Below the pieces are notes generated by a model that saw only the letters and a list, made by a program, of their open reading frames with translations, did not search any database and was not told the DNA's origin. DNA of 64,000 bases, from positions 124,001 through 188,000 of the forward strand of contig JAWNZC010000106.1 of NCBI GenBank assembly GCA_035771165.1, read 5' to 3'. The stretch is from Paragorgia papillata. Taxonomy: Eukaryota; Cnidaria; Anthozoa; Scleralcyonacea; Coralliidae. Position numbers and translations under genes: made by a program. Shown piece after piece: positions 1 to 9,137 of this stretch (position 1 is its first letter; each line of letters starts with the position of its first letter).

Positions 1-170
1 AGTAGATGAAAAATAATTGGCGATTGCATTGGGCTGTAGGCAAGTTCCTGAAAAAGCCTCACATAACGTACACTATTACGGTAATAGTGGAATAATATTG
101 CAGAAAATTGTGCATTATAATGCTATACTGCTAACATGAAATCAATTTCTTTTGAAAAAAATATTTCTAG

Positions 171-215
171 GTTGCTGATTATCCGACAAAATCTCTGTCA
201 ATGGATTTCACACAG
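171..215 (+). CDS. Candidate small exon (45 nt, phase 0-0)
   Basis: A 45-nt open segment is bounded by a polypyrimidine tract plus TTTCTAG acceptor and a CAG|GTACC donor. It reads VADYPTKSLSMDFTQ in frame 0 with no stop. The ending (DFTQ) resembles the ending of the next candidate exon (DFT), which hints at repeated or alternative small exons. I do not recognise the protein. The evidence is only splice-site quality and openness, and no start codon is visible upstream within the window. Confidence 0.3.
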
Positions 216-263
216 GTACCACTATAAACTGCACACATCAATTTACAGTATTTAACAATCTCT

Positions 264-292
264 CACACACACACACATATATATATATATAT
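264..292. repeat. Simple repeat (AC)n followed by (AT)n
   Basis: About 13 bases of CA repeats pass directly into about 16 bases of TA repeats. This is a compound dinucleotide microsatellite in AT-rich non-coding DNA. Confidence 0.9.
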
Positions 293-1028
293 TCTCTTTC
301 TAGAATGACATATCACTTCTTAGAAAGTACATAGCAGTCCAAATTGCAAATCCTCAAGTTAGCATGCTCCAAATGCCTAGAAGGTATAATTAATAAACAA
401 ACAACCCAAATTTTTACAAAATTTAATTAAAATTTAAAACTTTCTTTCTTTCAAATGTATTTACATGCATATGCCTTGAACCCTAGAAATAAATCCCTAG
501 AAATAAATTGTCTGGTAACGCGACCAAAGTCTTTGTTCTAGGTTTTTGTTCACGTTTGTGCACCTTATTTCACCTTCACGCTTGCTGAACACATTGTATT
601 TTTGGTATGAGGCAATCAACCAATAGCATCATTGCTTTACAAATATTAATGAATGTAAAACAAAAGATTGTGCACCTTATTCGCCACCCTCAACCTAAAT
701 TGTAACTCATTGTTAAACGCTTTGATGTTCGCCGTGTCTCCAGACAATATAATTATAGGGACTATGCTTGAACAAATAAACAAGCTTACTCATTCAATAT
801 ATGAGATCCATTCTTTAGTAATTTGGCCATTTAATAAATTAATTTCTAATTTTACAACTATGTATGTGTATGATTGTGTACTGAACATGTAATCTGTATC
901 TTTTAAACAATATACAGGTCTGTACTGTATAGTGTGTGAATAATGTAATAACTACAGATCTAGACTAGACATGCATTCTGTGTGGCCTTATTAACCAACA
1001 ATTTTTTTTCTACTTAAACGTACTGTAG
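293..1028. other. AT-rich stretch without a supportable gene
   Basis: Stops are frequent in all frames. The 74-residue open frame at 668-892 has no recognisable motif and a low-complexity AT-driven composition, so I do not call it a gene. It could be intronic if the exons at 171 and 1029 belong together. Confidence 0.5.
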
Positions 1029-1099
1029 TATGCAAGTTCCACATCCAAAGACATTTGAACATGACCATCAAGCTTACACAAGAAAAGGAGATTTCACAG
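1029..1099 (+). CDS. Candidate exon starting with ATG (MQVPHPKTFE...)
   Basis: The exon follows a T-rich tract and CTGTAG acceptor and ends CACAG|GTAAAT, a good donor. From the ATG at 1030 it encodes 23 residues plus one leftover base (phase 1). That base joins the exon at 1201 to give a GAT codon, and the reading frame then stays open through the second exon. The phase match between the two exons is the main support. The product is not recognised; it is short, polar and His/Lys-rich. Confidence 0.4.
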
Positions 1100-1200
1100 G
1101 TAAATGTGTGCACAAATCATTTACAGTACCAAACAACTATAGATATTTATCACTTATCACTAAACTCTAATGCATGTTAAACCCATTTGTCTGATCTTAG

Positions 1201-1277
1201 ATGGACAGTCATTACACCATGAATGTGAAGATAATCAAAACACAAAAACCCTGTCAGAAAGTTCACATTCAATGAAG
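1201..1277 (+). CDS. Candidate exon continuing the 1029 exon
   Basis: It is bounded by CTGATCTTAG and ATGAAG|GTACAC. Joined to the preceding exon through its single leftover base it gives DGQSLHHECEDNQ followed by a Thr/Ser/Glu-rich stretch ending HSMK, open throughout and ending in phase 0. The product is unknown. The next acceptor, at 1427, would continue as IATNESEPKI and then stop. The longer ORF starting at 1438 is in another frame, so either the frame is broken at the A/T homopolymers near 1450 or a different acceptor is used. Confidence 0.4.
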
Positions 1278-1437
1278 GTACACAATAAATTTGAACCTCG
1301 TACAACGAAGACCTACACTTCAGGCAGTATCAGCTGAAAACAACTGTTAATATTGTATTATATTATAATGAATCACACTTTTAACAACAATTACCTGTAT
1401 TAAATTGCTGATTTTGTCTAACTTTAGATAGCCACAA

Positions 1438-1932
1438 ATGAAAGTGAACCTAAAATTTAAAAAAAAACTCACTGCCAATGAGACAACCCTTGAAGCAACC
1501 ACTATGAGACAAAGCACTAATAAAGAGATTCAACACAAAGAGAAAGCTAACCAAAGGACCACCAACTTGATGTCCTTCCCAACTGAAATTCGTGAAATAA
1601 TCATGAAAGAAGTTTTAACTGAAGGAGACTTCATGTTTTTTATTTTAAGTTTAGTTCGTAAGCGATTTTACAAAATAGTGGCAAGCGAAACGTTTAAACA
1701 AAAAGTTCATTTTGCATGGTTAAATAGTATTTACAACTGGTCTACAGCATCACAAAACTTTCAAAAGGAATATTATGAAATGTATAGCATAACATGCTGC
1801 ATGTATTGTGAAGTTAAGTTTAAAGCAATGCATGGTTTTATTGGCTGTGGAAAATTAGGAGTATTTGACAAATTTTACCCAGAGATATCTACCCCTGGGT
1901 GTTGCAGCCATGAATGTTTTTCACTGCTTTAA
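1438..1932 (+). CDS. F-box-like hypothetical protein with Cys cluster (164 aa)
   Basis: This open frame of 164 residues ends in TAA. Residues 46-85 read like an F-box helix set: FPTEIREIIMKEVL, then ILSLVRKRFYKIV, the usual 'Leu-Pro...lsLVCkrFy' pattern of substrate-receptor F-box proteins. After it come HFAWLNSIYNWS and a C-terminal Cys-rich half (CCMYC at about 119-123, GCGKLG, then CCSHEC at about 155-160) that could bind zinc as a CxxC...CxxxC knuckle. I recall similar proteins as uncharacterised families in corals and anemones. An acceptor-like AG lies 10 bases upstream of the ATG, so the ORF may be a terminal exon, and the true start is uncertain. F-box and zinc roles are inferences from pattern only. 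Confidence 0.5.
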   Translation: MKVNLKFKKKLTANETTLEATTMRQSTNKEIQHKEKANQRTTNLMSFPTEIREIIMKEVLTEGDFMFFILSLVRKRFYKIVASETFKQKVHFAWLNSIYNWSTASQNFQKEYYEMYSITCCMYCEVKFKAMHGFIGCGKLGVFDKFYPEISTPGCCSHECFSLL

Positions 1933-2749
1933 TAATATTATGTACATGTAAATGTACCAAGCATTTGTCAAACCTACTGTAAAACGTATTTTTTTGTGTA
2001 AATAACAAATACATATATATGTACAGTACATTATTACTGTACAGTCAGCCTAGCATTGCAGTGTTTCTTATATACATGTAGTTGTTAATTGTTGTATAAT
2101 ATTAGATTTTTGAACTGCCAAATACATTTTATATACAAAGTAGTCTGTACAAACCAAAAAATAATATTTTGAAACACTGTACATATGTACTGCATAGTAC
2201 AGTGAAACAAAAGAACAACTACAGTAGTAAACACTTTTTTAAGTAGCCTTACTGCATGGTATTTCAATTTATTACCCAAGTCAAACCAATTATATGACTC
2301 ATCAAAATCATCGAACAAACAAACAATCAAAGTCATATTGTTGTCCAGTTGGCCTAGCATTTGAACCCTATTTTGAGGCAAATTTACACAACGTTTATCC
2401 CACCCTGCTTGCACATACAAAAAAAAGTCCTGTTTATATAATAGTGGGTTACTGGACAGAATTTTTACCACAAATTGTTATGAAAATCCATCCATAATTT
2501 TTAAAATTATCCTGCGGACCAGCTGACAGTACGCCGACCTACGCAATGCCAATTGATGTTAAAAACTAATTAAAATATTCTTCTCAATACAGTATAAAAA
2601 CAAACTACTGGCATAGGTAGAGATTTATATTACAACAAATTTTATATGAAATATATGAAAATATATTATCTAAGCCCAAATCAAAACATCATATGATTTG
2701 ATAATTTGCTAGCTGACCACTGAGATTTTGATAAGCATTTGACTACCAG
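1933..2749. other. AT-rich stretch without a supportable gene
   Basis: It contains repeated short motifs such as TGTACAGTAC and TACATGTA and AT-rich DNA. A 128-residue minus-strand frame (2085-2471) and a plus-strand frame (2294-2497) are open, but neither shows a recognisable domain or splice context. Confidence 0.5.
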
Positions 2750-4035
2750 AAGTTCTCACTTGACGAGTAAAATTGTCTGGCAAATGAGGCAGGCAGCAGG
2801 TCCGCAATGGAGTTTGTGGGTCATCAGAGCATTTGCCTTTCTCTTGGCACAGCACTTGTCATCAAAGCTTTCATATCAGACCACCACTCAGATTACAAAA
2901 TGGATGCGTGTTGAATGCCCCCAAAAGTGCAAACAACTGGGGAAGCCTGCGATAGACCATTTCTTCGACGTGTGGCACATTGGCAAAAGGGAGCTACTGC
3001 TCTGATTTTTAAATTTTTTGGTAGAAGCTTACAGTATTAAACTACATACATTTTGATTAAGTTTAGTAAAGGAACTGGTATGTTTGCCATTTCTACTGGT
3101 CTGTGACTTCCACTAAAGCGAAGCTTGGTGAGGTCATCATTGCCAAGTACAAAGCATTCCAGCACCACGTCCTCAACCAGCACACAAACATCCCCAATAG
3201 GCTGTTCAACAAATGCCCATGGGAAACTGTCAAGTGAAAAGTTGTTGTTGACAAAAGGTGCTTATAAATATTAATTTAATTTTGTTATACAGATATAAAA
3301 CTGTAATAGGCAGAGTAAAATAGTGGAATTGTAAGATTGTCCCCACAAACAAGGATTTCCAAGTGAAATAATAATTTTTGTCACTGCTTGTGTTATAATA
3401 ATAATAATGCTATAAATCTTGTTATTGTTAGGTTCCAATACTTACAACAACTTGTGTGATTCCCTGAATAACACCTTCCTTCTGAAGGACATCAAACAGG
3501 CCTCACCAGTTCAACAGACAAGCTGTTGTGAGGGATATCACTCTGTTGTGAACCAGTTTGCTCCTAAAATGTTGTCATTTTCATATCTAGGACTGCAGTG
3601 CAGGTGAATTTTTAACTCAAGTCCTCATTGGAGAGGCTAATAAATGCTCATAATCATGTTGTTAGATAAGTGAATAATTTATTACACCAAGAGCCCAGTT
3701 TACTTTAAGCTTATTTTTGTAGTGACCAATAAATTTTACTGGTCACTACAAAATCAAACTTAAAGTAAATTTGACTCGAGCATATATGTACTGTATCTGT
3801 AATTAACTTTCTGGCTTGGCATGTGAAAGCTCTGATGCTTGTCCAAGCACCAGGCAAAATAGCATAATGCTATAATCAGCAATAATTTATATTGTTTTAT
3901 TTCTAGGTCTATTCTTGCAGCACTTCATTTTAATTATAACATAGAAAGATGACACACTGACATATCCCAAGTTCAAGGAAGGGGAGTGCACAGTTAGAGA
4001 GGTAAAAGTTCAACAGAATTATGGTACACATTCCT
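2750..4035 (+). pseudogene. Kolobok-like transposase, intron-split and broken
   Basis: Several pieces match, in order, the C-terminal part of the Kolobok-type DDE transposase proteins I know from cnidarians and fish. At 2860-2996 the motif TKWMRVECP is followed by GKPAIDHFFDVWHIGK. At 3088-3234 HFYWSVTSTK is followed by IIAKYKAFQHHV. At 3431-3603 LLKDIKQASP is followed by EGYHSVVNQFAPKML. From 3908 SILAALHFNYNIE is followed by YPKFKEGECTVREVKV. Canonical junctions separate them (TGTTAG at 3430, GCAG|GTGAAT at 3604, TTTCTAG at 3907). The reading frame breaks between 2860 and 2870, a TGA interrupts the last exon near 3950, and about 40 residues after WHIGK are missing. The zinc-finger N-terminus is not seen. 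It is an old, inactive copy. The superfamily assignment rests on remembered motifs. Confidence 0.65.
3699..3769. repeat. Foldback inverted repeat (30-bp arms)
   Basis: Arm 3699-3728 and arm 3740-3769 are reverse complements with about three mismatches around an 11-nt loop. The inner 12 bp (GTAGTGACCA against TGGTCACTAC and neighbours) is perfect. It sits in an intron of the Kolobok-like pseudogene. Consistent with a tiny MITE or hairpin insertion, with no coding capacity. Confidence 0.7.
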
Positions 4036-4772
4036 GAAAAAATTGTTTTACTTTTCCTTTAAAGTGCCTATGGAGTAATATATAAAGAACGGATAATTGG
4101 TTGACAAAACTGAGGTGCAACCGAGGTTTTTTAACCAACTTTGAAGTGTTTTGATACCATGGTAAAGAACTACTGTGAGTTCTTGATATAGGTTCTCAAA
4201 CGAATCAGTGTTTTTAGAGAAAATCGAGAAGAAAGTTTCATTAATTCATGCAAGTTCTTTACCAAATATCAAACCTCCATCATGCCACTGATTTCCTTTG
4301 TGTTTACCTCATTACCTCATAAGTTATTAATGATTAAGAATGCTAAATGCAAGTTGGGCTCAGAATAGCCTATATGCTAGAATGTTTGGGCTATATTAAC
4401 AAGAAATATAGCAAAAAACAGATTTATAACTTTGAATCCTATTTGTATTTAGCCTTTATATGCACTTTAATGGATTGACATGTCCTTCTTTCAGCGTAGA
4501 AAACTGGAACTATACGTACTTCAGGCCTACATGTCCACCATGTTTGGCTACAATCTTTTCCCGGTCAATGACCAGCAGATGTCACTCCAGTAGTTATATA
4601 TAAAGCTCACTGCATGTAGTTTACATTCTAACAGTTCTAATAAAGGGCTTTTTCAGGCTAGTGCACCAGAGCTTTAGGCTAGTGTAACTTAGCAACAGCT
4701 TACTATGTTGTGCCCTTCACAGTTGATTTTTTACCTTTCTCTATATTATTTATGTAAATATTAACTATTTAG
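4036..4772. other. Intergenic or intronic DNA, possible exon near 4496-4590
   Basis: Nothing firm is visible. A CTTTCAG acceptor at 4495 is followed by about 95 bases open in one frame (RRKLELYVLQAYM...), ending in a stop at 4591. It could be the last exon of the preceding transposase or the first part of the next gene copy. The support is too weak to assign. Confidence 0.3.
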
Positions 4773-6110
4773 AATGAGCATACCGCATACTTTGCTCAGA
4801 TGACAAACCTGGCAGCAAATAAACCGGAAGTACATACAGCCTTCAAGTCAAGCAGTTTTTCCGTGCAGGTGTCCAGTGGTAATCCCTTTGGTCTTATCCC
4901 AGTACATCAAACGACGGAAGTTACCGTTAACAAAGACACCCAGACTGCTGGCGCAACGGGAGGATTCAGTCTAAAGCCAGTGGCTGTACAGCGCTACTAC
5001 ATAACGGCAGAATACCGTAGTGCTTTCTTGGGGCAATTACGCCAGATGGTCCGAAGAAATGATGCAGAGGCCCAAGACACAGAACTTCAGCCATCTAGTT
5101 CAGAAAGATGAACAAGCTGTGTCAGCAGTAGTGGATCTCATCCAAGGCTGGGCTAATCCGTTCTCAGAGATAGAAGACCTAGTTAGTATTTCGACCACAA
5201 AGGCAGCACCCAGGGATGTTGCAGCTGACAAAACAACGCACATCAAATCGGTGAGAAATGTTATGAAGAATTCAAGCACGAGAGATTGGAGAAGGTACCC
5301 CAACTAAAAAAATTTCACGACACCTTAAAGGCCAACAAGCTGAAGACATTCAGCGGTATGAATAATAAGAACGAGGTGAAGACGTCTGGACGATCGATCA
5401 TCCTAAGGGCTGACAGGTTTCTTTTCGGGCGAATCATAGTGATGGCACAAGGGAGAAGTTTACAGATGGATGAGATACTCTCGCATCCGCTAGGACCGTT
5501 ATCTTAGGCTCTCATCTCAAGATGGCTTTCTTCGAAAGCCCAACAAGGCTGTGTTGGCATCATCACTGCAAAAGAATGTCCAAACTACTGAACAAGGTCC
5601 TGAACACTCGGCTGCAGTAATAGACGGCATGGCCCTTGTGCAGAAGATAAAGGCAGATCAGATGTCTTTCGGCGAGGTAGCTTAAAATCTACCGTCTATG
5701 GCTTTGAACCAGGCGGTGCGATGTGACACGTTAGATGTCGTGTTTGACACATACAAAGAACTCTCCATCAAGAACAGCGAGCGTCTACTTAGAGGCGAAG
5801 AGTCAGGCCACCAGCTACGCGGTATCACAAGCACTCAAATTGTAAGGCAGTGGAGAAACTTTTTGACAAGTGGGGACAACAAGACAGGCCTAATCACCTT
5901 AATCGTCAATGAGTGGAGGAAAGATGCCTGTAGAAGGAAGTTGGAGAGGAATGGCGATACCTGATATAAGATTACATCACAAAGAAGTGAAGAGTTCCCT
6001 TCTTTTATGTGCCGTCAAGAAGAAGCAGATGGACGGCTTCTTCTCCGTGCATCCCATGGCGTTGATGAAGGCTTTGGTTTCATTCTCATATGTTCAGAGG
6101 ACACTGATGT
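4773..6110 (+). pseudogene. Broken copy of a cnidarian multi-copy gene (EEAD...EDTDV family)
   Basis: Joined over several frames this reads as one long protein: QRYYITAEYRSAFLGQLR (4990-5046), KDEQAVSAVVDLI (5105-5143), FKHERLEKVPQLKKFH (5258-5320), ILRADRFLFGRIIVMAQGR then ILSHPLGPL (5399-5504), AAVIDGMALVQKIKAD (5613-5660), DVVFDTYKELSIKNSERL (5728-5793), QWRNFL (5850) and finally QEEADGRLLLRASHG...ICSEDTDVV (6017-6113). I recall the same order of motifs in large uncharacterised coral proteins present in many copies. The acidic EEAD and EDTDV blocks resemble metal-binding blocks of PIN/FEN-like nucleases, which is inference only. There are at least three frameshifts (about 5095, 5250, 5510), an in-frame TAA at about 5685 and a stop near 5960. 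The copy ends abruptly where the BEL LTR starts. Confidence 0.6.
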
Positions 6111-6312
6111 TGTTAGTGTCATGCATAGTTAATTAGTCTATAATGTATATTAATTTATTGTTTATGGTATACCCTCGTGTATAAATAGGAGCGGCTATAC
6201 GCATAAAGGAGGTCATTAAATGTTAAGCTAGAGGAAGCCTAGGTTTTTAACGAAGAAAGAAGCGTTCAACGTGTAAGGGAACAAACGAACGGTCTGTATA
6301 CTGCTTGTCACA
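6111..6312 (+). repeat. Probable 5' LTR of the BEL/Pao element (approximate ends)
   Basis: The recognisable gene copy upstream stops after EDTDVV, and a sequence beginning TGTTAGTGTCATGC starts here. It contains a good TATA box (TATAAATA near 6180) and lies just before the gag region. The right end is a guess, at a CA near GCTTGTCACA. No 3' LTR partner is found in the window, so the boundaries cannot be confirmed by comparison of two LTRs. Confidence 0.45.
6180..6188 (+). promoter_or_regulatory. TATA box in putative LTR
   Basis: TATAAATAG lies about 70 bases inside the putative LTR and upstream of the gag reading frames. This is the expected location for the U3 promoter of an LTR retrotransposon. 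Confidence 0.45.
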
Positions 6313-6508
6313 ACGTTTTTGTACCGTATTATAGCGTATTATACTTTGTTAACGAGTGATAAGGAACGATTAATAAATACTATAAACGAGTACGAAGTGT
6401 TGTTAATGAATTCAAAACCCTGCCGATGCCGAACGAGACTAAAGATTCGCATGGACATTAGTACAAAAACGTTACCGCGGCAGGATATCGACGAAATCTG
6501 AGAGCGCA

Positions 6509-7004
6509 GTGAACGATATGGTTCTCAATCTCGAATTAACACCGAAAGAAACGAACGACGATGTCAACAAGCCAGGTACCAGACAGTATAGAAAACCTAC
6601 AGACAAAGGAAGAGCTTATCAAGTCGATGAAACAACAACTTTGTCAATCCATACAAAAGCAAATAAAGAAGATGATGGAGAAGTTGGAGAGTCTCATCAT
6701 TGACTTTGACAACGTTCATGTGGTCGAAAACGAGTTGGAAGTATTTGGTCAAACGCTGGTACAATTTCAAGATGGTTATAGCGCTTGGAGTGATATAATA
6801 TCAGAACAAGAGAACGTTCCAGTGACTGATTGGTATAATGAACATTGGCGAACAATGATGAATTTTAAAGCTAAAATAAATATTTGGATTGTTGTGGCGA
6901 AGCACAAAATAGAAGAACGTCTCGACGCCAAGTCAAGTGTCTCCAAGTCGTCTTCATTTCGGATATCTTCAAGGTCTTCGTCTATTTCAGGCAGAGCTAA
7001 ATAA
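6509..7004 (+). pseudogene. BEL/Pao gag N-terminal region
   Basis: The longest open piece is 6561-7004 (147 aa), Lys/Glu/Gln-rich at the start (KSMKQQLCQSIQKQIKKM, probable coiled coil), followed by VTDWYNEHW and a Ser-rich tail (SVSKSSSFRISSRSSSI). This layout is typical of BEL gag, in which a helical N-terminus is followed by a Ser/Arg linker and then a long helix. It ends with TAA at 7002, but the protein-like signal continues immediately in another frame, so the stop is secondary damage. Confidence 0.6.
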
Positions 7005-7586
7005 AGAGGAAGAGTCGCCGAGTTAACAGCAAAAGCGGCCCTGTTAGAGAGAAAAACAGGCGCTTGAAAACGAGACCGAGAAATTACGTTTAGAAGAAGA
7101 GCTCGCCGTTGCTCAGGCTAGAGAACAAGCTTTCGCACAAGTCGACGTTGAATTGAAGCGTGAAGACGCAGCAGATGGGATGAATGAATATTGAGAAAAT
7201 TCGTCTGGCTAACCAAGGGAAGTCGTCATATCTGCCAAGGAAGACTGACCTTACTCCAATGCCTTCATTCGCTACGCCTACGAAGTGGAGCAGAAGCGGT
7301 TCCTCCGTTCATTCTTCGACTTTCCGTGCCAATGTCCTCAACGAACATTCTCCAGCCACCTCAACCACCTGCCACTGCCGTGATTTATCCTCCAAAAGAC
7401 AAGCGCCTTCCAGTAAGATTACCGAGGTACTCACCAGTGCACAGTAGCAGCGCAGTTTCATCATCACCTCGTCCGTCGGTGGAAGAATCCTTTCCAAATT
7501 ACGTACGCGAGTCGAGACCACAACCAAGCGACCATAGAAATAGACCTGGTTTGAACAACGATCCTCTACTACAGTTTCTTGACTAA
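7005..7586 (+). pseudogene. BEL/Pao gag, coiled-coil and proline-rich linker
   Basis: Just after the stop another frame reads VAELTAKAALLERK and ALENETEKLRLEEEL, then AVAQAREQAF. This Ala/Glu/Leu coiled coil is seen in BEL gag proteins. From 7330 a Pro/Ser-rich linker (LQPPQPPATAVIYPP) follows and ends in TAA at 7584. The downstream conserved gag core is in the same frame, so this stop is also a mutation in an originally continuous gag. Confidence 0.55.
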
Positions 7587-8370
7587 CAGAATCGCCTGAC
7601 AGAGATACTGGCCGAGCAATTCCAACAAAGCCCCTTGCCTCCACTCTCCTTATCACGATTCAAAGGCGATCCAACAGAGTATCATATTTGCATACGTACC
7701 TTTGAGACGCGAATTGAGGCCAAGCTCAGATCAAGCGAAGCCCGGTTGTAATATTTAGAGAAATATCTGGAAGGAGAACCCAAAGAACTCATAAAAGGAT
7801 GTCATCATATGGAAGCCAATAAAGGCTATGCCGAAACCAAGAAGCTGCTTAACGAGAAGTATGGCGACCCATATAAAGTCTCGAACGCATATCTTAAAGT
7901 GACAGATTGGCCCACTTTGAGATCGGGAGATGACGCCGCTCTTGATATATTCGCAATCTTCCTGACACAATGCCTAAGTGCCATGGAATCATTATCGTAT
8001 CTTGTCATTCTGGATCATCCGCAGAATTTTCACTCTTTAGTGAAAAAACTCCCGTTTTACTTACAAGATCGGTGGAGGAGAGAAGTCACAAAGATAAGAG
8101 AGAGGAAGAAAAACCCTCGTGTTTGCACATTTTGCCAATTTCGTTAAAGCAGAAGCGAAGGTAGCAACCGACCCCCCATCTACTCCCAACAAGCTCTCGA
8201 CAAAATTGGTCAAGATGACAAAAGTAAATTCAAGAAGGGGTCTACTCAGAAAGTTACGAGCAACGCCACAATGACCAATGGAGCGCAATCCCACCCATGC
8301 ATTGTCTGTAATGAAATGCATGATCTGAATGAGTTGAAGGTGTATTTGAAGAAATCGCTACCAGATAGAA
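7587..8370 (+). pseudogene. BEL/Pao gag core (DUF1759) plus zinc-knuckle-like segment
   Basis: The core reads SLSRFKGDPTEYHICIRTFE at 7650-7709, then YLEKYLEGEPKELIKGC and AETKKLLNEKYGDPYKVSNA. These match the DUF1759 signature (...F.G.p..y..F...F...L...L.G.a...i.g......Y..a...L...fG...). It carries one in-frame TAA at about 7749. After KLPFYLQDRWRREV a frameshift near 8115 leads to FANFVKAEAKVATD. A second shift near 8180 leads to CIVCNEMHDLNEL at 8299-8337, the remains of the Cys-His knuckle with the final Cys lost. In gag this core builds the capsid-like shell. Confidence 0.75.
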
Positions 8371-8459
8371 GATCTAGAGACGATCTTGTAAGATTTGTTC
8401 GGGCCGACATCCCACTGGTCTACACGACGAGAACTTCCGCCTGAGAAACAGGAACTTAG

Positions 8460-8891
8460 CCGACCTGTCTAAAACCACCACGAACACAAAGCCAAGTGAT
8501 AAAACTGATAACAATCCTGGCAATTCTTCTTTTAAAAAGACATGTGATGTCGCTGATGAAGCTGTCTGTGATGCTAGTAACATCAAGGGTTCCATTGAAT
8601 CGATGCCTATTGTTCCTGTTAGACTGAGAAATAATGATAAAGAGATTATCATCTACGCTATAGCTTGACCCCTGTAGCACGGGTACCTTCATTTCAGAGG
8701 ACGCAATTAAATGATTGGAATTAAAGGGAACTGATACCAAGGTGAGAATTCGAACGATGAATGGCCCAAGAATACGTGATATCAAGGTGGTAACTGGCCT
8801 GGTCGTCTCTGATCTGAACAGTGGTAATTCCATAGTGCTTCCGAAGACCTTTACCAGAGACGAAATCCCTGGGACCAAGACCAAAATACCA
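8460..8891 (+). pseudogene. BEL/Pao aspartic protease region (DUF1758-like)
   Basis: VPVRLRNNDKEIIIYA at 8608-8655 is followed, after a frameshift, by LDPCSTGTFISEDAIK at about 8666-8713. This is the retropepsin-like active site with the D-S/T-G triad altered to D-P-C-S-T-G. Next is LELKGTDTKVRIRTMNG, then VVTGLVVSDLNSG and LPKTFTRDEIP, a clear match to DUF1758 order. An in-frame TGA lies at about 8714. The protein breaks at KIPR where the LINE is inserted, and the next residues (IPRPELFRKWKHL) are found at 12682, on the far side. Confidence 0.75.
8885..8891 (+). repeat. Left target-site duplication of LINE insertion
   Basis: AATACCA here is repeated exactly at 12682-12688, flanking the LINE. 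Removing the LINE and one copy rejoins the BEL protease/pol reading sense (KIPR to IPRPEL), which confirms that this is the insertion point. Confidence 0.75.
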
Positions 8892-9137
8892 AGAAGAAGA
8901 TTTATTTGTACCATACAATATACAAGACAAAAAGACATATTTACATAAAATTGAAATAAGTTTGGTACTAGCTGTTTGTAATAACCATGTGGCTAACAAA
9001 GTACAAACAGCTAATAGATATAAAATACCATCATGAATGACAATAATATAAGTAAGACAAGATGGTATTAACCTAAACTAACAATTAACATTAACATTAT
9101 ATTGACCAAGATAAATTATTAACATGTATATCAACCA
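8892..9137 (-). other. LINE 3' UTR with polyadenylation signal and tail
   Basis: On the minus strand, the non-coding end after the ORF2 stop contains AATAAA followed within a few bases by CTTCTTCTT, directly against the target duplication. CR1/L2-type elements end in short tandem repeats of this sort. Confidence 0.6.
8969..9013 (-). repeat. Perfect 12-bp stem-loop in LINE 3' UTR
   Basis: TAGCTGTTTGTA at 8969-8980 is the exact reverse complement of 9002-9013, with a 21-nt loop. The 3' UTRs of many LINEs contain a hairpin recognised by their own reverse transcriptase. The position here fits that role, by inference. Confidence 0.6.

Larger units (their letters stand above)
6111..8891 (+). mobile_element. 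BEL/Pao LTR retrotransposon, 5' portion (decayed)
   Basis: The order is LTR, gag with a coiled-coil N-terminus, DUF1759-type gag core, zinc-knuckle-like region, then a DUF1758-type aspartic protease, which is diagnostic for BEL/Pao elements. The element is interrupted by a LINE at 8892 and resumes at 12682 in the same protein region. Many stops and frameshifts mark it as inactive. The tail (RT, RNase H, integrase, 3' LTR) is absent from the window. The resumed part stops at about 13146, where a DIRS-like element begins. Confidence 0.8.

Noticed and set aside
2085..2471. Minus-strand 128-codon frame
   Set aside because: Hydrophobic, AT-driven composition, no motif, no splice context; overlapped by an equally featureless plus-strand frame.
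7309..8321. Minus-strand frames opposite BEL gag
   Set aside because: Antisense shadows of DUF1759-type gag.
8374..8999. Minus-strand open frames of 92-160 codons opposite the BEL protease
   Set aside because: They lie antisense to recognisable DUF1758-type code and show no domain of their own.
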